From assembly GCF_900009135.1 (NCBI RefSeq), contig NZ_LT797688.1, positions 507,169 through 571,168 on the forward strand: DNA of 64,000 nt. The letters run 5' to 3'. Source of the DNA: Planktothrix sp. PCC 11201 (GTDB lineage: Bacteria; Cyanobacteriota; Cyanobacteriia; Cyanobacteriales; Microcoleaceae). The position numbers were made by a program, and so were the translations under genes. Below, piece by piece: positions 18,738 to 27,600 of this stretch (its first letter is position 1; every line of letters starts with the position of its first letter). The notes under the pieces were generated by a model. That model searched no databases and had not been told where the DNA came from. It saw nothing but the letters and a program-made list of their open reading frames with translations.

Positions 18738-18770
18738 ACCATTGGCATCGCAGACGATTCGCGGCGTGCC
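18738..18770 (-). repeat. 33-bp remnant of an Rhs core sequence
   Basis: Matches 31 of 33 bases of 20312-20344 inside the orphan Rhs tip, in the same orientation, and translates to LGTPRIVCDANG against LGTPRVVCDTNG there. It lies beyond the toxin-antitoxin pair, about 1.6 kb further along the Rhs direction. The likely origin is an older displaced Rhs tip that has decayed or recombined, though a small dispersed repeat sharing the sequence is possible. Confidence 0.6.
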
Positions 18771-18865
18771 AAGGGCGATCGCTTGTTATTTTTGGCGGAC
18801 AATAGTCAATATGCGATCGTCACTAAGACAAGACTCCTTTTTTACAGCTACCACACACAGCCCTT

Positions 18866-18880
18866 AGAAACCCGGTTTCT
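18866..18880. repeat. AGAAACC-C-GGTTTCT palindrome
   Basis: A 15-base palindrome with a one-base centre. Close copies are at 3019 (expanded), 19640-19654 and 19690-19704 (AGAAAC-ACG-GTTTCT). All are intergenic and next to gene ends; a dispersed palindromic repeat family of this genome is the likely explanation, perhaps acting as weak terminators. Confidence 0.6.
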
Positions 18881-18902
18881 TAGAGAAAGTCTGTTTGCTG
18901 AG

Positions 18903-19232
18903 CTACTCAGCAAACATTTCGGCTAAAATCTTTAAAACAGCTTGCTGTTCATCTAGGCTAATTTGTCCTAGCTGTTTGACTAATCTAGTTCGATCGACTG
19001 TTCTAATTTGGTCGAGAACTATTTGTCCTTCTTTCCCTTGAAACTGACAAGTAACTCTGGTTGGGTAAGGTTGACCTTTAGTGGTCATCGGTGCCACGAT
19101 GACTTTAGCAATATGATGATTCATCTCATTAGGAGAAATTACTACACAAGGTCGAGTTTTCTGAATTTCACTGCCAACAGTGGGATCGAGATTAACTAAA
19201 AAAACGTCGAACCGATTCACTACCATTGCCAT
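18903..19232 (-). CDS. MazF/PemK-type endoribonuclease toxin
   Basis: A 109-residue protein of typical MazF length. The conserved N-terminal RFDVFLVNLDPTVGSEIQKT, then RPCVVISPNEMN, VIVAPMTT and KEGQIVLDQIRTVDRTRL, match MazF/PemK toxins that cut mRNA at short motifs. It overlaps the upstream antitoxin gene by 13 bases (7 if the third codon, also ATG, is used), the usual toxin-antitoxin coupling. It sits between an Rhs remnant and an orphan Rhs tip, an accessory context. Confidence 0.9.
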   Translation of the reverse strand: MAMVVNRFDVFLVNLDPTVGSEIQKTRPCVVISPNEMNHHIAKVIVAPMTTKGQPYPTRVTCQFQGKEGQIVLDQIRTVDRTRLVKQLGQISLDEQQAVLKILAEMFAE

Positions 19233-19453
19233 TCTTCAATTTCCCAATTGGTAGTGCTAACACCATCAAGTAGCTGGTCATCTTTTTTTTGTGCCATGAT
19301 CGCAAGTTTTTCATCCCAACCAATACGCCGAGGGACTGTTGTTATATAAGATGATTGGATTAATAATTCCACTTCTGTACCTTCAGTCAGATCGCAGGGA
19401 TTATTTAAGATGAATGTGCCATTACGGTATGTGGCTCTGAGAATCTGGGGCAT
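19220..19453 (-). CDS. Antitoxin of MazF-type toxin (DUF104/AF2212-like)
   Basis: A 77-residue protein with the DUF104-like N-terminus PQILRATYRNGTFILNNPCD and LTEGTEVELLIQ, a short beta DNA-binding or dimerisation module, and an acidic Trp-rich tail (STTNWEIEEWQW) suited to capping the toxin. It precedes the toxin gene and overlaps it, so the pair is probably autoregulated as one operon. This antitoxin type differs from classical MazE (AbrB fold) by sequence; assignment by motif and position. Confidence 0.8.
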   Translation of the reverse strand: MPQILRATYRNGTFILNNPCDLTEGTEVELLIQSSYITTVPRRIGWDEKLAIMAQKKDDQLLDGVSTTNWEIEEWQW

Positions 19454-19708
19454 GAGCTATTACCCTAAATTTAGTTAGCCTTTATCCTACTACAATTGAT
19501 CTAGTTTTGTGAAAGTGGGAAAGGAGCGATCGCACTCCGTTTAACTTACAGAAACAGAGGATGCGTGTGGTTTTGGGAAAGGGCGATCGCAAAAGTTTCT
19601 GTTTGTTGAATTTTTTGCTAAGGGCGATCGCATGGATCGAGAAACCGGGTTTCTTCCTAAATATTTCGGTGGGATGCAAAATTTATCGCAGAAACACGGT
19701 TTCTGACC
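19454..19708. repeat. Gene-poor spacer with three HIP1 sites and palindromes
   Basis: Holds three GCGATCGC octamers within ~100 bases (about 19527, 19583 and 19624) and two AGAAAC/GTTTCT palindromes (19640-19654, 19690-19704). The short reading frames here run through these repeats on both strands and look accidental. No immunity gene for the adjacent Rhs tip is visible. Confidence 0.6.
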
Positions 19709-20647
19709 TCATGGATTTAATAATCTTGCAGGTAAACCGGGCAAAGATAAAAGAGTAAATAAAAATTTCATCAAAGGTGCAGTAGATTCTTTAGCTAATT
19801 CCCAATGAGCTTGAGAAACATCGGCATCCCACACTTGCCAAAATAATTTACCTAAACTTTTTAGCGCAAAATCATGGTTAATACAGGCTTGGTCTTGTGC
19901 GTTTTTAGGTATAGGTATCAGACATTTCTTACCATCACTGAGTTGAGTAGCGTCTCTGCTATCCCCGATGCCGCACCAAGGGGCAAATCCACTGGCGAGA
20001 CTGGCGAAAGGATTAATAATGGCGCTGGCTACGTTTACAACCCAATCTGGATAAAGCCCTAATGGATCTTTATAGTTGATTGTATTGTTATTGACGTACT
20101 GGTATAAATTGCCGTTTTGGGCAGCGAAACCAATCGGATCTTTCGCCGTCCATTTCCCCGCAACTGCATCATAATCCCTAAACCCAAACCGCACTAACTC
20201 CGTATCCACATCTATCAACCCCCCGGCAAAACTAATATGCAGTTCAAACTCTGGATTACTATCAACAATAACTTGACCAAAGCTGTCGTATTCCAGAACT
20301 TTGACGAGTTCACCATTGGTATCGCAGACGACTCGCGGCGTGCCGAGTTGGTCGGTGGTGATGTAATACCAGTTGTTATCCCGTTCTAGGGCAAAGAGTA
20401 AGCCAAAATCATCATAGTGATAGCGGCTTAAACTGCCTGATGGTGAACGCACGGCGGTGAGTTGAAAGGGATGGTTGGGGTTGCCGTAGAGGTATTGGGT
20501 TGTGCCTTTTTCATCGGTACGAGCAACCCGACTGTTCATGCTGTCGTAGGTGTAGGTGATTTTTTTACCTTGTGGTTGTTCGTTGAGAGATTCAGGAAAT
20601 GTGTCAGAAGTGACATTAGAATGCGAAAGGTTGTTCAATGCAGCCAT
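19709..20647 (-). CDS. Orphan Rhs tip with probable phospholipase A2 toxin domain
   Basis: A 312-residue fragment. Residues 1-28 (MAALNNLSHSNVTSDTFPES...) are unrelated to Rhs; residues ~29-195 are the end of an Rhs core, closely paralleling the full Rhs protein upstream (YTYDSMNSRVARTDEKGT, DQLGTPRVVCDTNGE, FGFRDYDAVAGKWTAKDPIG, DPLGL). After the core, the variable tip contains FAPWCGIGDS, which resembles a PLA2 Ca2+-binding loop, and NAQDQACINHDFALKSLGKL, which fits the catalytic CxxHD helix, then VWDADVSQAHWELAKES. A secreted phospholipase that attacks membranes is inferred. This is the classical displaced-tip arrangement in which toxin modules can be swapped onto the full Rhs core. No RBS of note; it may be a silent cassette. 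Confidence 0.72.
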   Translation of the reverse strand: MAALNNLSHSNVTSDTFPESLNEQPQGKKITYTYDSMNSRVARTDEKGTTQYLYGNPNHPFQLTAVRSPSGSLSRYHYDDFGLLFALERDNNWYYITTDQLGTPRVVCDTNGELVKVLEYDSFGQVIVDSNPEFELHISFAGGLIDVDTELVRFGFRDYDAVAGKWTAKDPIGFAAQNGNLYQYVNNNTINYKDPLGLYPDWVVNVASAIINPFASLASGFAPWCGIGDSRDATQLSDGKKCLIPIPKNAQDQACINHDFALKSLGKLFWQVWDADVSQAHWELAKESTAPLMKFLFTLLSLPGLPARLLNP

Positions 20648-20704
20648 ACAATGTTTTCAGAGAATAAGGGCTAAGAGGTATTTATGATGCCGAAAAAGTT
20701 GCTG

Positions 20705-23700
20705 TTAAGGATCGGGTGACAACCCCAATCCCTTCATTTTTTGTTCATTCAACCAGTTCTGAGCATCACTCTTGGTTTGCGCCCATTGTTCTGACAAACT
20801 TGGCTTCGGTATCAGATTTTCATTGATAGGCTCATCCCACCAAATTCTCTGATATATATTGCTACCAGGAAGTCTTTTACCTGGTGGATCATTATAATTC
20901 AGTGAATTATTACCCTCAGAATTATACATATATCGCAAGAATGAGTTCATGGTAGTTGAGTTTTGCAAACTGAATCTAATTGTGCCATCATTATTTGGCG
21001 TAATATTAAGATGATCAAAACTTCCTATAAAATGCTCGGTAATATCTGCTTGTAGAGTAGCCAAACCAAACTCTATCAGACCAAAACCACCAGCAAAATC
21101 TGTCAGTGGTTCCAAAGATTCACCATTTCGTAAACACTTAGCATTTTTCTTGTAAAACATATCTCGTGCTTTGTTAACTTTTAGGGCATTTTGCATATTT
21201 TTTGCTTGAGGGGTATTCGGGCCAAATACTCGTCTCTCCCGGCTACTAGGTCCAGTTCCCATCAAAAAATCTTTGAACATTGTGAATTCTTCGTTTAGCC
21301 CTGTTGGATCTATTAAATTAACTGGATCATTGGCAACATACCGAGAAAGATTTGTATCCCCACTATCAAAACCAATTGGATCTCTTACTGTCCACTTACC
21401 CGCCATAAAATCATAATCTCTGAAACCAAAACGCACTAACTTTGTATCAGTTTCCATCAACCCACCAGCAAAGCTAATAGGCAATTCAAACTCTGGGTTA
21501 CTATCACCAATAACTTGACCAAAACTGTCAAATTTGAGAACCTTAACAACTCGATCGCTCTTATCAAAAACTACTCGCGGTGTCCCTAATTGATCCGTAG
21601 TAACACCATACCAACTATCACCACGCCGAATAACTATCAAAAAACCAAAATCATCATATTCATAAACACTCAACTTTCCCGAATTATCGCGCACTGCCGT
21701 CACCTGAAACGGATGATTTGGATTCCCATAAAGATACTGCACTGTCCCCTTTTCATCAGTCCGCGCCACCCGCCGATTCATACTATCGTAGGTATAGTTA
21801 ATTGCCTTACCATCAGGCCAACTCACCTCTAACAATTCCCCAGTCGCACTGTACTTGAGCGTCATATCACCACGCTGCATTAAGAAACCATCCGCATCAA
21901 ATTCGTAAGGCGTTCCATCCAACTCAATCAAACGATCTTGAGCATCATAACTGGCGGTATGCTGTTGGGTTCCTAACTGCCACTCAGTCCGGTTGCCGTT
22001 GTCATCATAGACATAACGCTCGACTATTTCACCGTCACGCTTAACTAAAATCAATTGACCATCAAGATCGTAAGTGTAATCGTAAACATGGATTGTACCC
22101 GTCACCGTTTCCCGCTTCTGGACAATGCGACTGAGTAGGTCATAACTAAGCTGTAATTGATAGATGACTCGCCCGTTAACCAGATTTTTCCGAGAAATGA
22201 CGCGACCGGAATTATCGTACTCAATGTCAACATTCATCTTGCCATCAGTAATCTGAGTCGGCGCACCAGTTGCCTGATTTCTTACTACTTGAAATTGACC
22301 GTATTGGGTCAGCAACCCGTCCGCATCTCGTTTCATTTCGATTTCCGGTTCGTCATCTAACTGCATCCCGACTAGGGAAAAATTATTATCGTAACGATAG
22401 CGGTAAGTCCCATTTGCAACGCCATTCCACGCCATTTCAGTCACTAAACCGCCGTCATAAGTAAAGGTCATTTCTTGGGGAGTCTCGCCATTTGCGGGAG
22501 TGCGGACGAGTTTTGTCACCCGTTTCGACTCTTTTTCGTAGGTGACATCTACCGTTGCTTCTGGGTAGGTTGCCCGTTCTAAATCGCCAGATTGATTGTA
22601 AATTCCTTGGACAGTTCGACCACTGGGAAGGGTAGAATTTGTCAGTTGTTGTTCGGAGTCGTAGGTGCTGGAATAACCCCCCCCGCCCCCCTTGCTAAGG
22701 GGGGAGTTAGAGTTAGAGGAATTTTCTTCATAGCCCCCCCTTGCTAAGGGGGGGTTGGGGGGGATCGCAGGCGGTACATAACCAGCTTCTAAATTTCCTG
22801 GCGTATAGTTCAGGCAATGCACCGCACCATTTGGCACGATAATCTGAGTCAAGTTGCTATTAGCATCGTAAGCAAAATTGTAAGTTCTGCCACTGGGTAA
22901 AGTCGTCTGAATAATTCGCCCAACTTCATCGTAGGTGTACTGAACTTGATTCCCCTCCGCATTGCCAAGACTGCTGAGGCGACCTTGCTCATCGTAGCTG
23001 TAATTAAGAATCGTTTGATTACCTTGCATGGCACTAATTAAACGCCCCCGATTATCGTAATTAAAACTGACAGATTCTAAGCCAGCAGTCTCAGTTTTAA
23101 TCACCCTTCCTCCTTCATCTAAATTTAGAATGCTGCGCCGTCCTGCTGGAGATTGGTAGATAATTTGCTTGTTTTTTGCATCAAAAGTAGTAGTCGATTT
23201 ACGTCCGTTAAAATCTACCGTATCGGTGAGAGAAATTAAACTCAAGGGGTCGTTAGGATCGGCAAGATTGCAATCTCGCGTTAATGATAAATTTGCTGTC
23301 AATCCGCCAGGTGTTTTCAGGACAGTTCGCTTTAACAAAGATGCTTGTTTGCCAAAACGCGGATCGGGTTGTTGTTCTTGGATGAAAGTGCTGCCATCAG
23401 GATAAGTAATGGTTTCTGTACCATCTTTGCCAGTTAGCGCAATAATCGCGCCTGTACCGCCACAACCTTTATTAACCTGACGTTCCTCACCTGTAGATAA
23501 GCGCTCAGTTAAATAGGTAGATTCGCGTCCTGTAGCGGTAATTTTAGCAACTAAAAAGCCACTTTCAGTGCGTTTGCGTGCCAGTAAATCGAAGTTGCCA
23601 TCAGGTTCTTGACGGCTGTGTAAACGTCCTAATTCATCGTATTCAAACTGATAAATATTCCCTTTGGGGTCAGTGAAGCTACTTAGCAATCCCTCATGAA

Positions 23701-24514
23701 TATAGCTAAATTTGCTGGTTTTATTGGCAGGATTAGTGACACTTTCTAAATAGCCATCAGCATTGAGATTAAAGTTGGTACGCTGACCATAAGGGGCAAT
23801 AATAGCAATGGGAAGACCATCGGAATTGCGCTCAATTTGGGTGATGTTGTTGTCACCATCAGTAATAGCTTTTAAATAGCCATTATCATCGTATTCAAAG
23901 CCATAGATTAACGCTTTAGTTAGCGTGCTAATGGTGCGGAGATGGCGGCCTGTGTTGTCGAATATGTAGAGTTGACCGCCACCTTCACTGGGAATAGCGA
24001 TGTCGTCAAAAATAGATGCTGCATCTGCTTTACGTCGTTGACCATTGCCAAAATATAGAGTTTTTCCTGCTAGATCATAAGCGTGATGAACGTTCAAAGT
24101 CCAACCGCCTAAACCTTGAGCGATCGCATTCCAAGTTCCCAGGGTACTCGTTCCTTCTTTCCGTTGATTATGTTCCGGGTTGGGATAGATATAAGTAGTG
24201 CAAATCCTGACAGGTTGCTTCCCAGATAATAGACGACCTTCGATATCTTTTCCATCCCAGATAAAGGTGTAACTTTGATTAGGTTCTGGCGGAAAAGTTT
24301 TGATAAAATGTTGACCAGCAATGTCAATTTCTATCTCAATTCGTTCTAATTCACCCGCAACATGGGAACCGCTAACAGGAATTGTGCGGGTATAGGCTGC
24401 TTGACGGCCTGGAGTGCGATCGCTACTGTAATTTAGGCTAAATGGCGTTCCATTAATCCCTACAACAGCACCTAAGATTTGGTTTTGAATTTCGATGAAA
24501 GAAATGGGTAGCAT
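20705..24514 (-). CDS. Rhs/YD-repeat polymorphic toxin with unrecognised C-terminal domain
   Basis: A 1269-residue protein. The N-terminus (ILGAVVGINGTPFSLNYSS) normally lies inside larger Rhs proteins, so the usual leading trafficking region is absent or encoded elsewhere. Residues ~150-1070 are YD repeats (FDNTGRHLRTIST, YDELGRLHSRQEPDG, YDEVGRIIQTTLPSGRTY and more), which form a hollow shell around the toxin in known Rhs structures. The core ends with WTVRDPIGF and LIDPTGL, the site of the autocleavage motif. The ~190-residue tip (FGPNTPQAKNMQNALK, DITEHFIGSFDHLNITPNN, YQRIWWDEPI) matches no toxin family I recognise. No signal peptide. It follows the giant protein gene on the same strand by 113 bases. 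Confidence 0.85.
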   Translation of the reverse strand: MLPISFIEIQNQILGAVVGINGTPFSLNYSSDRTPGRQAAYTRTIPVSGSHVAGELERIEIEIDIAGQHFIKTFPPEPNQSYTFIWDGKDIEGRLLSGKQPVRICTTYIYPNPEHNQRKEGTSTLGTWNAIAQGLGGWTLNVHHAYDLAGKTLYFGNGQRRKADAASIFDDIAIPSEGGGQLYIFDNTGRHLRTISTLTKALIYGFEYDDNGYLKAITDGDNNITQIERNSDGLPIAIIAPYGQRTNFNLNADGYLESVTNPANKTSKFSYIHEGLLSSFTDPKGNIYQFEYDELGRLHSRQEPDGNFDLLARKRTESGFLVAKITATGRESTYLTERLSTGEERQVNKGCGGTGAIIALTGKDGTETITYPDGSTFIQEQQPDPRFGKQASLLKRTVLKTPGGLTANLSLTRDCNLADPNDPLSLISLTDTVDFNGRKSTTTFDAKNKQIIYQSPAGRRSILNLDEGGRVIKTETAGLESVSFNYDNRGRLISAMQGNQTILNYSYDEQGRLSSLGNAEGNQVQYTYDEVGRIIQTTLPSGRTYNFAYDANSNLTQIIVPNGAVHCLNYTPGNLEAGYVPPAIPPNPPLARGGYEENSSNSNSPLSKGGGGGYSSTYDSEQQLTNSTLPSGRTVQGIYNQSGDLERATYPEATVDVTYEKESKRVTKLVRTPANGETPQEMTFTYDGGLVTEMAWNGVANGTYRYRYDNNFSLVGMQLDDEPEIEMKRDADGLLTQYGQFQVVRNQATGAPTQITDGKMNVDIEYDNSGRVISRKNLVNGRVIYQLQLSYDLLSRIVQKRETVTGTIHVYDYTYDLDGQLILVKRDGEIVERYVYDDNGNRTEWQLGTQQHTASYDAQDRLIELDGTPYEFDADGFLMQRGDMTLKYSATGELLEVSWPDGKAINYTYDSMNRRVARTDEKGTVQYLYGNPNHPFQVTAVRDNSGKLSVYEYDDFGFLIVIRRGDSWYGVTTDQLGTPRVVFDKSDRVVKVLKFDSFGQVIGDSNPEFELPISFAGGLMETDTKLVRFGFRDYDFMAGKWTVRDPIGFDSGDTNLSRYVANDPVNLIDPTGLNEEFTMFKDFLMGTGPSSRERRVFGPNTPQAKNMQNALKVNKARDMFYKKNAKCLRNGESLEPLTDFAGGFGLIEFGLATLQADITEHFIGSFDHLNITPNNDGTIRFSLQNSTTMNSFLRYMYNSEGNNSLNYNDPPGKRLPGSNIYQRIWWDEPINENLIPKPSLSEQWAQTKSDAQNWLNEQKMKGLGLSPDP
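22678..22770 (-). repeat. Paired palindromic C/G-rich repeat inserted in frame in the Rhs gene
   Basis: Two copies of a CCCCCCTTGCTAAGGGGGG-type palindrome about 47 bases apart lie inside the Rhs coding frame. They encode IPPNPPLARGGYEEN and SNSPLSKGGGGGY, a low-complexity loop foreign to the YD-repeat pattern. Such elements are usual in intergenic DNA of cyanobacteria; here the reading frame is kept. Confidence 0.75.
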
Positions 24515-24557
24515 GATTTTTTTCCTCTAAATTATTGTGGGTTTTTATTTTCTTGAT

Positions 24558-24608
24558 AGCCCGCGCAGGCGGGCTTTTTTCGTGTAGCCCCAGGTTAGAA
24601 ACCTGGGG
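24558..24608. terminator. Two hairpins between giant protein gene and Rhs gene
   Basis: AGCCCGC-GCAG-GCGGGCT (24558-24575) is followed by TTTTTT on the + strand and preceded by A-run complement on the - strand, and CCCCAGGTT-AGA-AACCTGGGG (24588-24608) is a perfect 9-bp stem. The first looks like an intrinsic terminator for + strand transcripts; for the - strand genes the hairpins lack a T tract and may only attenuate read-through from the giant gene into Rhs or may be dispersed repeats. Confidence 0.55.
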
Positions 24609-24627
24609 TTTCTGTGAGTTATTGATA

Positions 24628-27600
24628 TCATCCACTACAAGAACCTTCTGCTAACTCCTCACTAGGTTCATACAGATTTGGGTCAATTGGTTCTCCATTT
24701 AATCGGTCAACTAAATTGGCAATATCTGGCCCCCACATTCCAATAATGCTGTTAATTCCAGACAACCAACCTTCAATACTTCCCTCCTTAATTGCGCCAC
24801 CAATTGCTAAACCAGTATTGCCAATTTTGCCTAAGTATTCAAACAATGTCTTAGCCGTACTATTGAACACTCCAGCGAAGTTTGTACCGAGAGTTATAAC
24901 AGAATTAAAGATGTTACCAATGGCGCTAAACCAATCGCCATTTTTAATTGATTCAATGCCGCTATAAATCATTGTCGGTACACTCTGCAAACTATTGAAA
25001 ACTTGCACAAGCATCTTTTGGGAGATAGAAGCAGCTTGACCAATAAAGCTGGACAACCCAGAAGTAACAGCACCTGCGACACCTCCTAAAATTTGCAAGA
25101 AGCCCATAATATTGTCACCAGACATCATGGAACGAACACCATTAAAAGCACCCGTAGCAACAGATTTTAATCCTTGAATTGCTAATTGAGCGCTTTTAGT
25201 TAGCGCATTTCCCATACCTGCTGTCACTGCATTTACCGCCGCCATAACAATGCTGAAAATACCGCCTAACCAGTCGCCATTCATAATAGATTGAATCGCA
25301 TTAATTCCAGCACTAGCCGCCGTTAAAGCAATACCTAATGGGGCTAAAGGAGTAAAGCTCAGAATAGTTCCTAAAATGCCAATGACACCGGAAATAATGC
25401 CTAATATCTTATTCCAAAAAGCCTTTTTCCGTGCTTTCCGTTCTGCGATTCGTTTCTTAATAATTTGGTCGAGCATCTGTTTCCCTTGCTCGGCTAAATC
25501 ATTAGAAATATCAACCGCTTGTTCCGCTAAAGCGATTTTATTTAAAACCTCCTCGTACAACGGAGCAATAACATCATGTTCCCCTTGTAACTCTGCCGAA
25601 CGCTGTAACTCTTTCAACAATTGTTGGGACGCAGCTTGCAGGTCAGATTCAGCCGTTTGTAACAATTCATTGTCTAACTGTTCATCTAAATCAATCTTAT
25701 TAATCTCACTCTTATACGACTCAATTTGCCCAATCATCCCATCCATTGCACTTAGCAGGGTTTCTTGAATATTCGCCGCTTCTTTTCCTTGCAATGCTAA
25801 GTTAATATCACCCCGCGCTTCTGCTAATAAAGCCTTCACATTATCAGGTAAATCCGGTTGCTGAGTTTCCAAATCTTTCAGGGAAGTAAGAAGTCCCGCC
25901 AATTGAGTTTTTAACTGCATGGGATCTTCCGTTGGATCTAGGGTTGCTAACCCTAAATCGCCGCGAACATTATTCAAAGATTGTCGTAAATCATCCTCAG
26001 CTTGCAGTTGTTTAAGTTGTTCAATTTTAGCGGTAGTTTCTAACCGTTTACGTTCTAATTCTAAGCGATCGCGCTCCATCCGTTCCTGCACCGCTTCATC
26101 AATTTCTGCCTGATGACTTTGGGCAATTTCTTGTTCTAATTGTGCCTGTGCTAAGTTCAATTTTTCCAGCGTTACTAACTGGATAAAAGTTTGCTCGGTT
26201 TGTTCACGAATGCGAGTAATCCCATCCAAACGGGCTTGGGCAATAGCTAATTCCTGAGTTTTATTATCCCGTTCCTCCTGAGTTTCTGCAACCTTTGCAT
26301 TCAAATCATTTAATAACTGTTGGGCTGTTTCTTGTTGCGTTTGCAGTGTTTTCATCTGCGCTTCTGCGGTTCTTCTCGCCGCACCAAAGGCATCTGCTTG
26401 AGCTTGGGCGCGACGTTGTAACTCGCGATTATTCAGCATTTCGACATAATAACTATTTGCTAAAATCTGATCGTTCGCATTACCAGCACCGCCAGCACAA
26501 CCACCGCGATCGCCTGCTAAATCGTTATAATCTCGGTAATAAATCTCCGCCGCTGTCGCCATATCATTGCGCTGTGCAACATCCAATAAATGCTTGGCTT
26601 CTTGATAGCCAGCCGCCGTTGCTGTCTGCAAACGCTGAATAATTTGGAACTCTAAAGTATTGACTTCTTGCTGTTTTTGTGCAGCTTGTAAAGTGTAATT
26701 AGCATTCGATTGGGTAGCCTCCACTAAAGCTTTCAAAATTGTTTGATGTTCTCTAGCAGCCCTCAAATGTTGATCATTTTGAGCCAACAAATCGGTTTTC
26801 AACTGTTGTAAAGATGCCGTAAGAGCCTGACTAGCCGCTTCTGCTTGTTCCGCCAATCGTTGGGCTTCGGCCAAAGCAGCACGGGCATCATCTAATTGTT
26901 GTTGCAAATTGCTGTAATCGGCATCCGGGTCATTAATATAAGCATCCAGCAATCGCTGTTCTGCTAAAATCACCTCATTTTGTGCCGTCAACATCGTGCG
27001 TTTTTGAGTTAGCGCAGTTTGCTGTGCCGTGAGAACTGTTGCTTTATTATTCAGCCATTTCAAGGATTGATTAATTTGAACTAAATTAGTGTTCAAATTA
27101 TCTAATTCTTCCTCAGTTACACCTTGATTCTGCAAAGTAATAATCTGATTTTGCAGCGCTTTTTGTTGATTTTCCAGGCTGGCACTGAGGGATTTAGTGC
27201 TTGCCAATTCGTCACTCAAAGCCACAGTTTGACGTTCAACAGTACCTTCAGCATCAGCTAATTGTTGCTGTGTTTCAATGGCTTTTGTATTCAGTTCACC
27301 ACGACGTTGCAAAATATCAGCAATAGCAGCGCGATACTCCTCAGAATTAGTATCATATTCTGCCCATTGTTGCTGCACTTGAGCATTTTGGGCAGCGGCT
27401 TCTGCTTCAGCTTCTTCTAACTGTTGTTTAATGATCGGAAGTAGGTTTTCTAAACTCGCAAGTTGAACTTGATCGCCGGGAATTGACTCTCGCGCTGCTT
27501 CTAATTCGGCAAAGAAATTACGCGCTTCATCAATAGGAGGTTCCGCAGTATTCGCCGCATCGTTAGCAGCAACCCACTGATTTTTTAGCGGTTCAATACG

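Noticed and set aside
19482-19679. 65-codon frame as an immunity gene for the Rhs tip
   Set aside because: The frame runs through HIP1 octamers and AGAAACC palindromes and its peptide is simply their translation; no protein-like composition or RBS.
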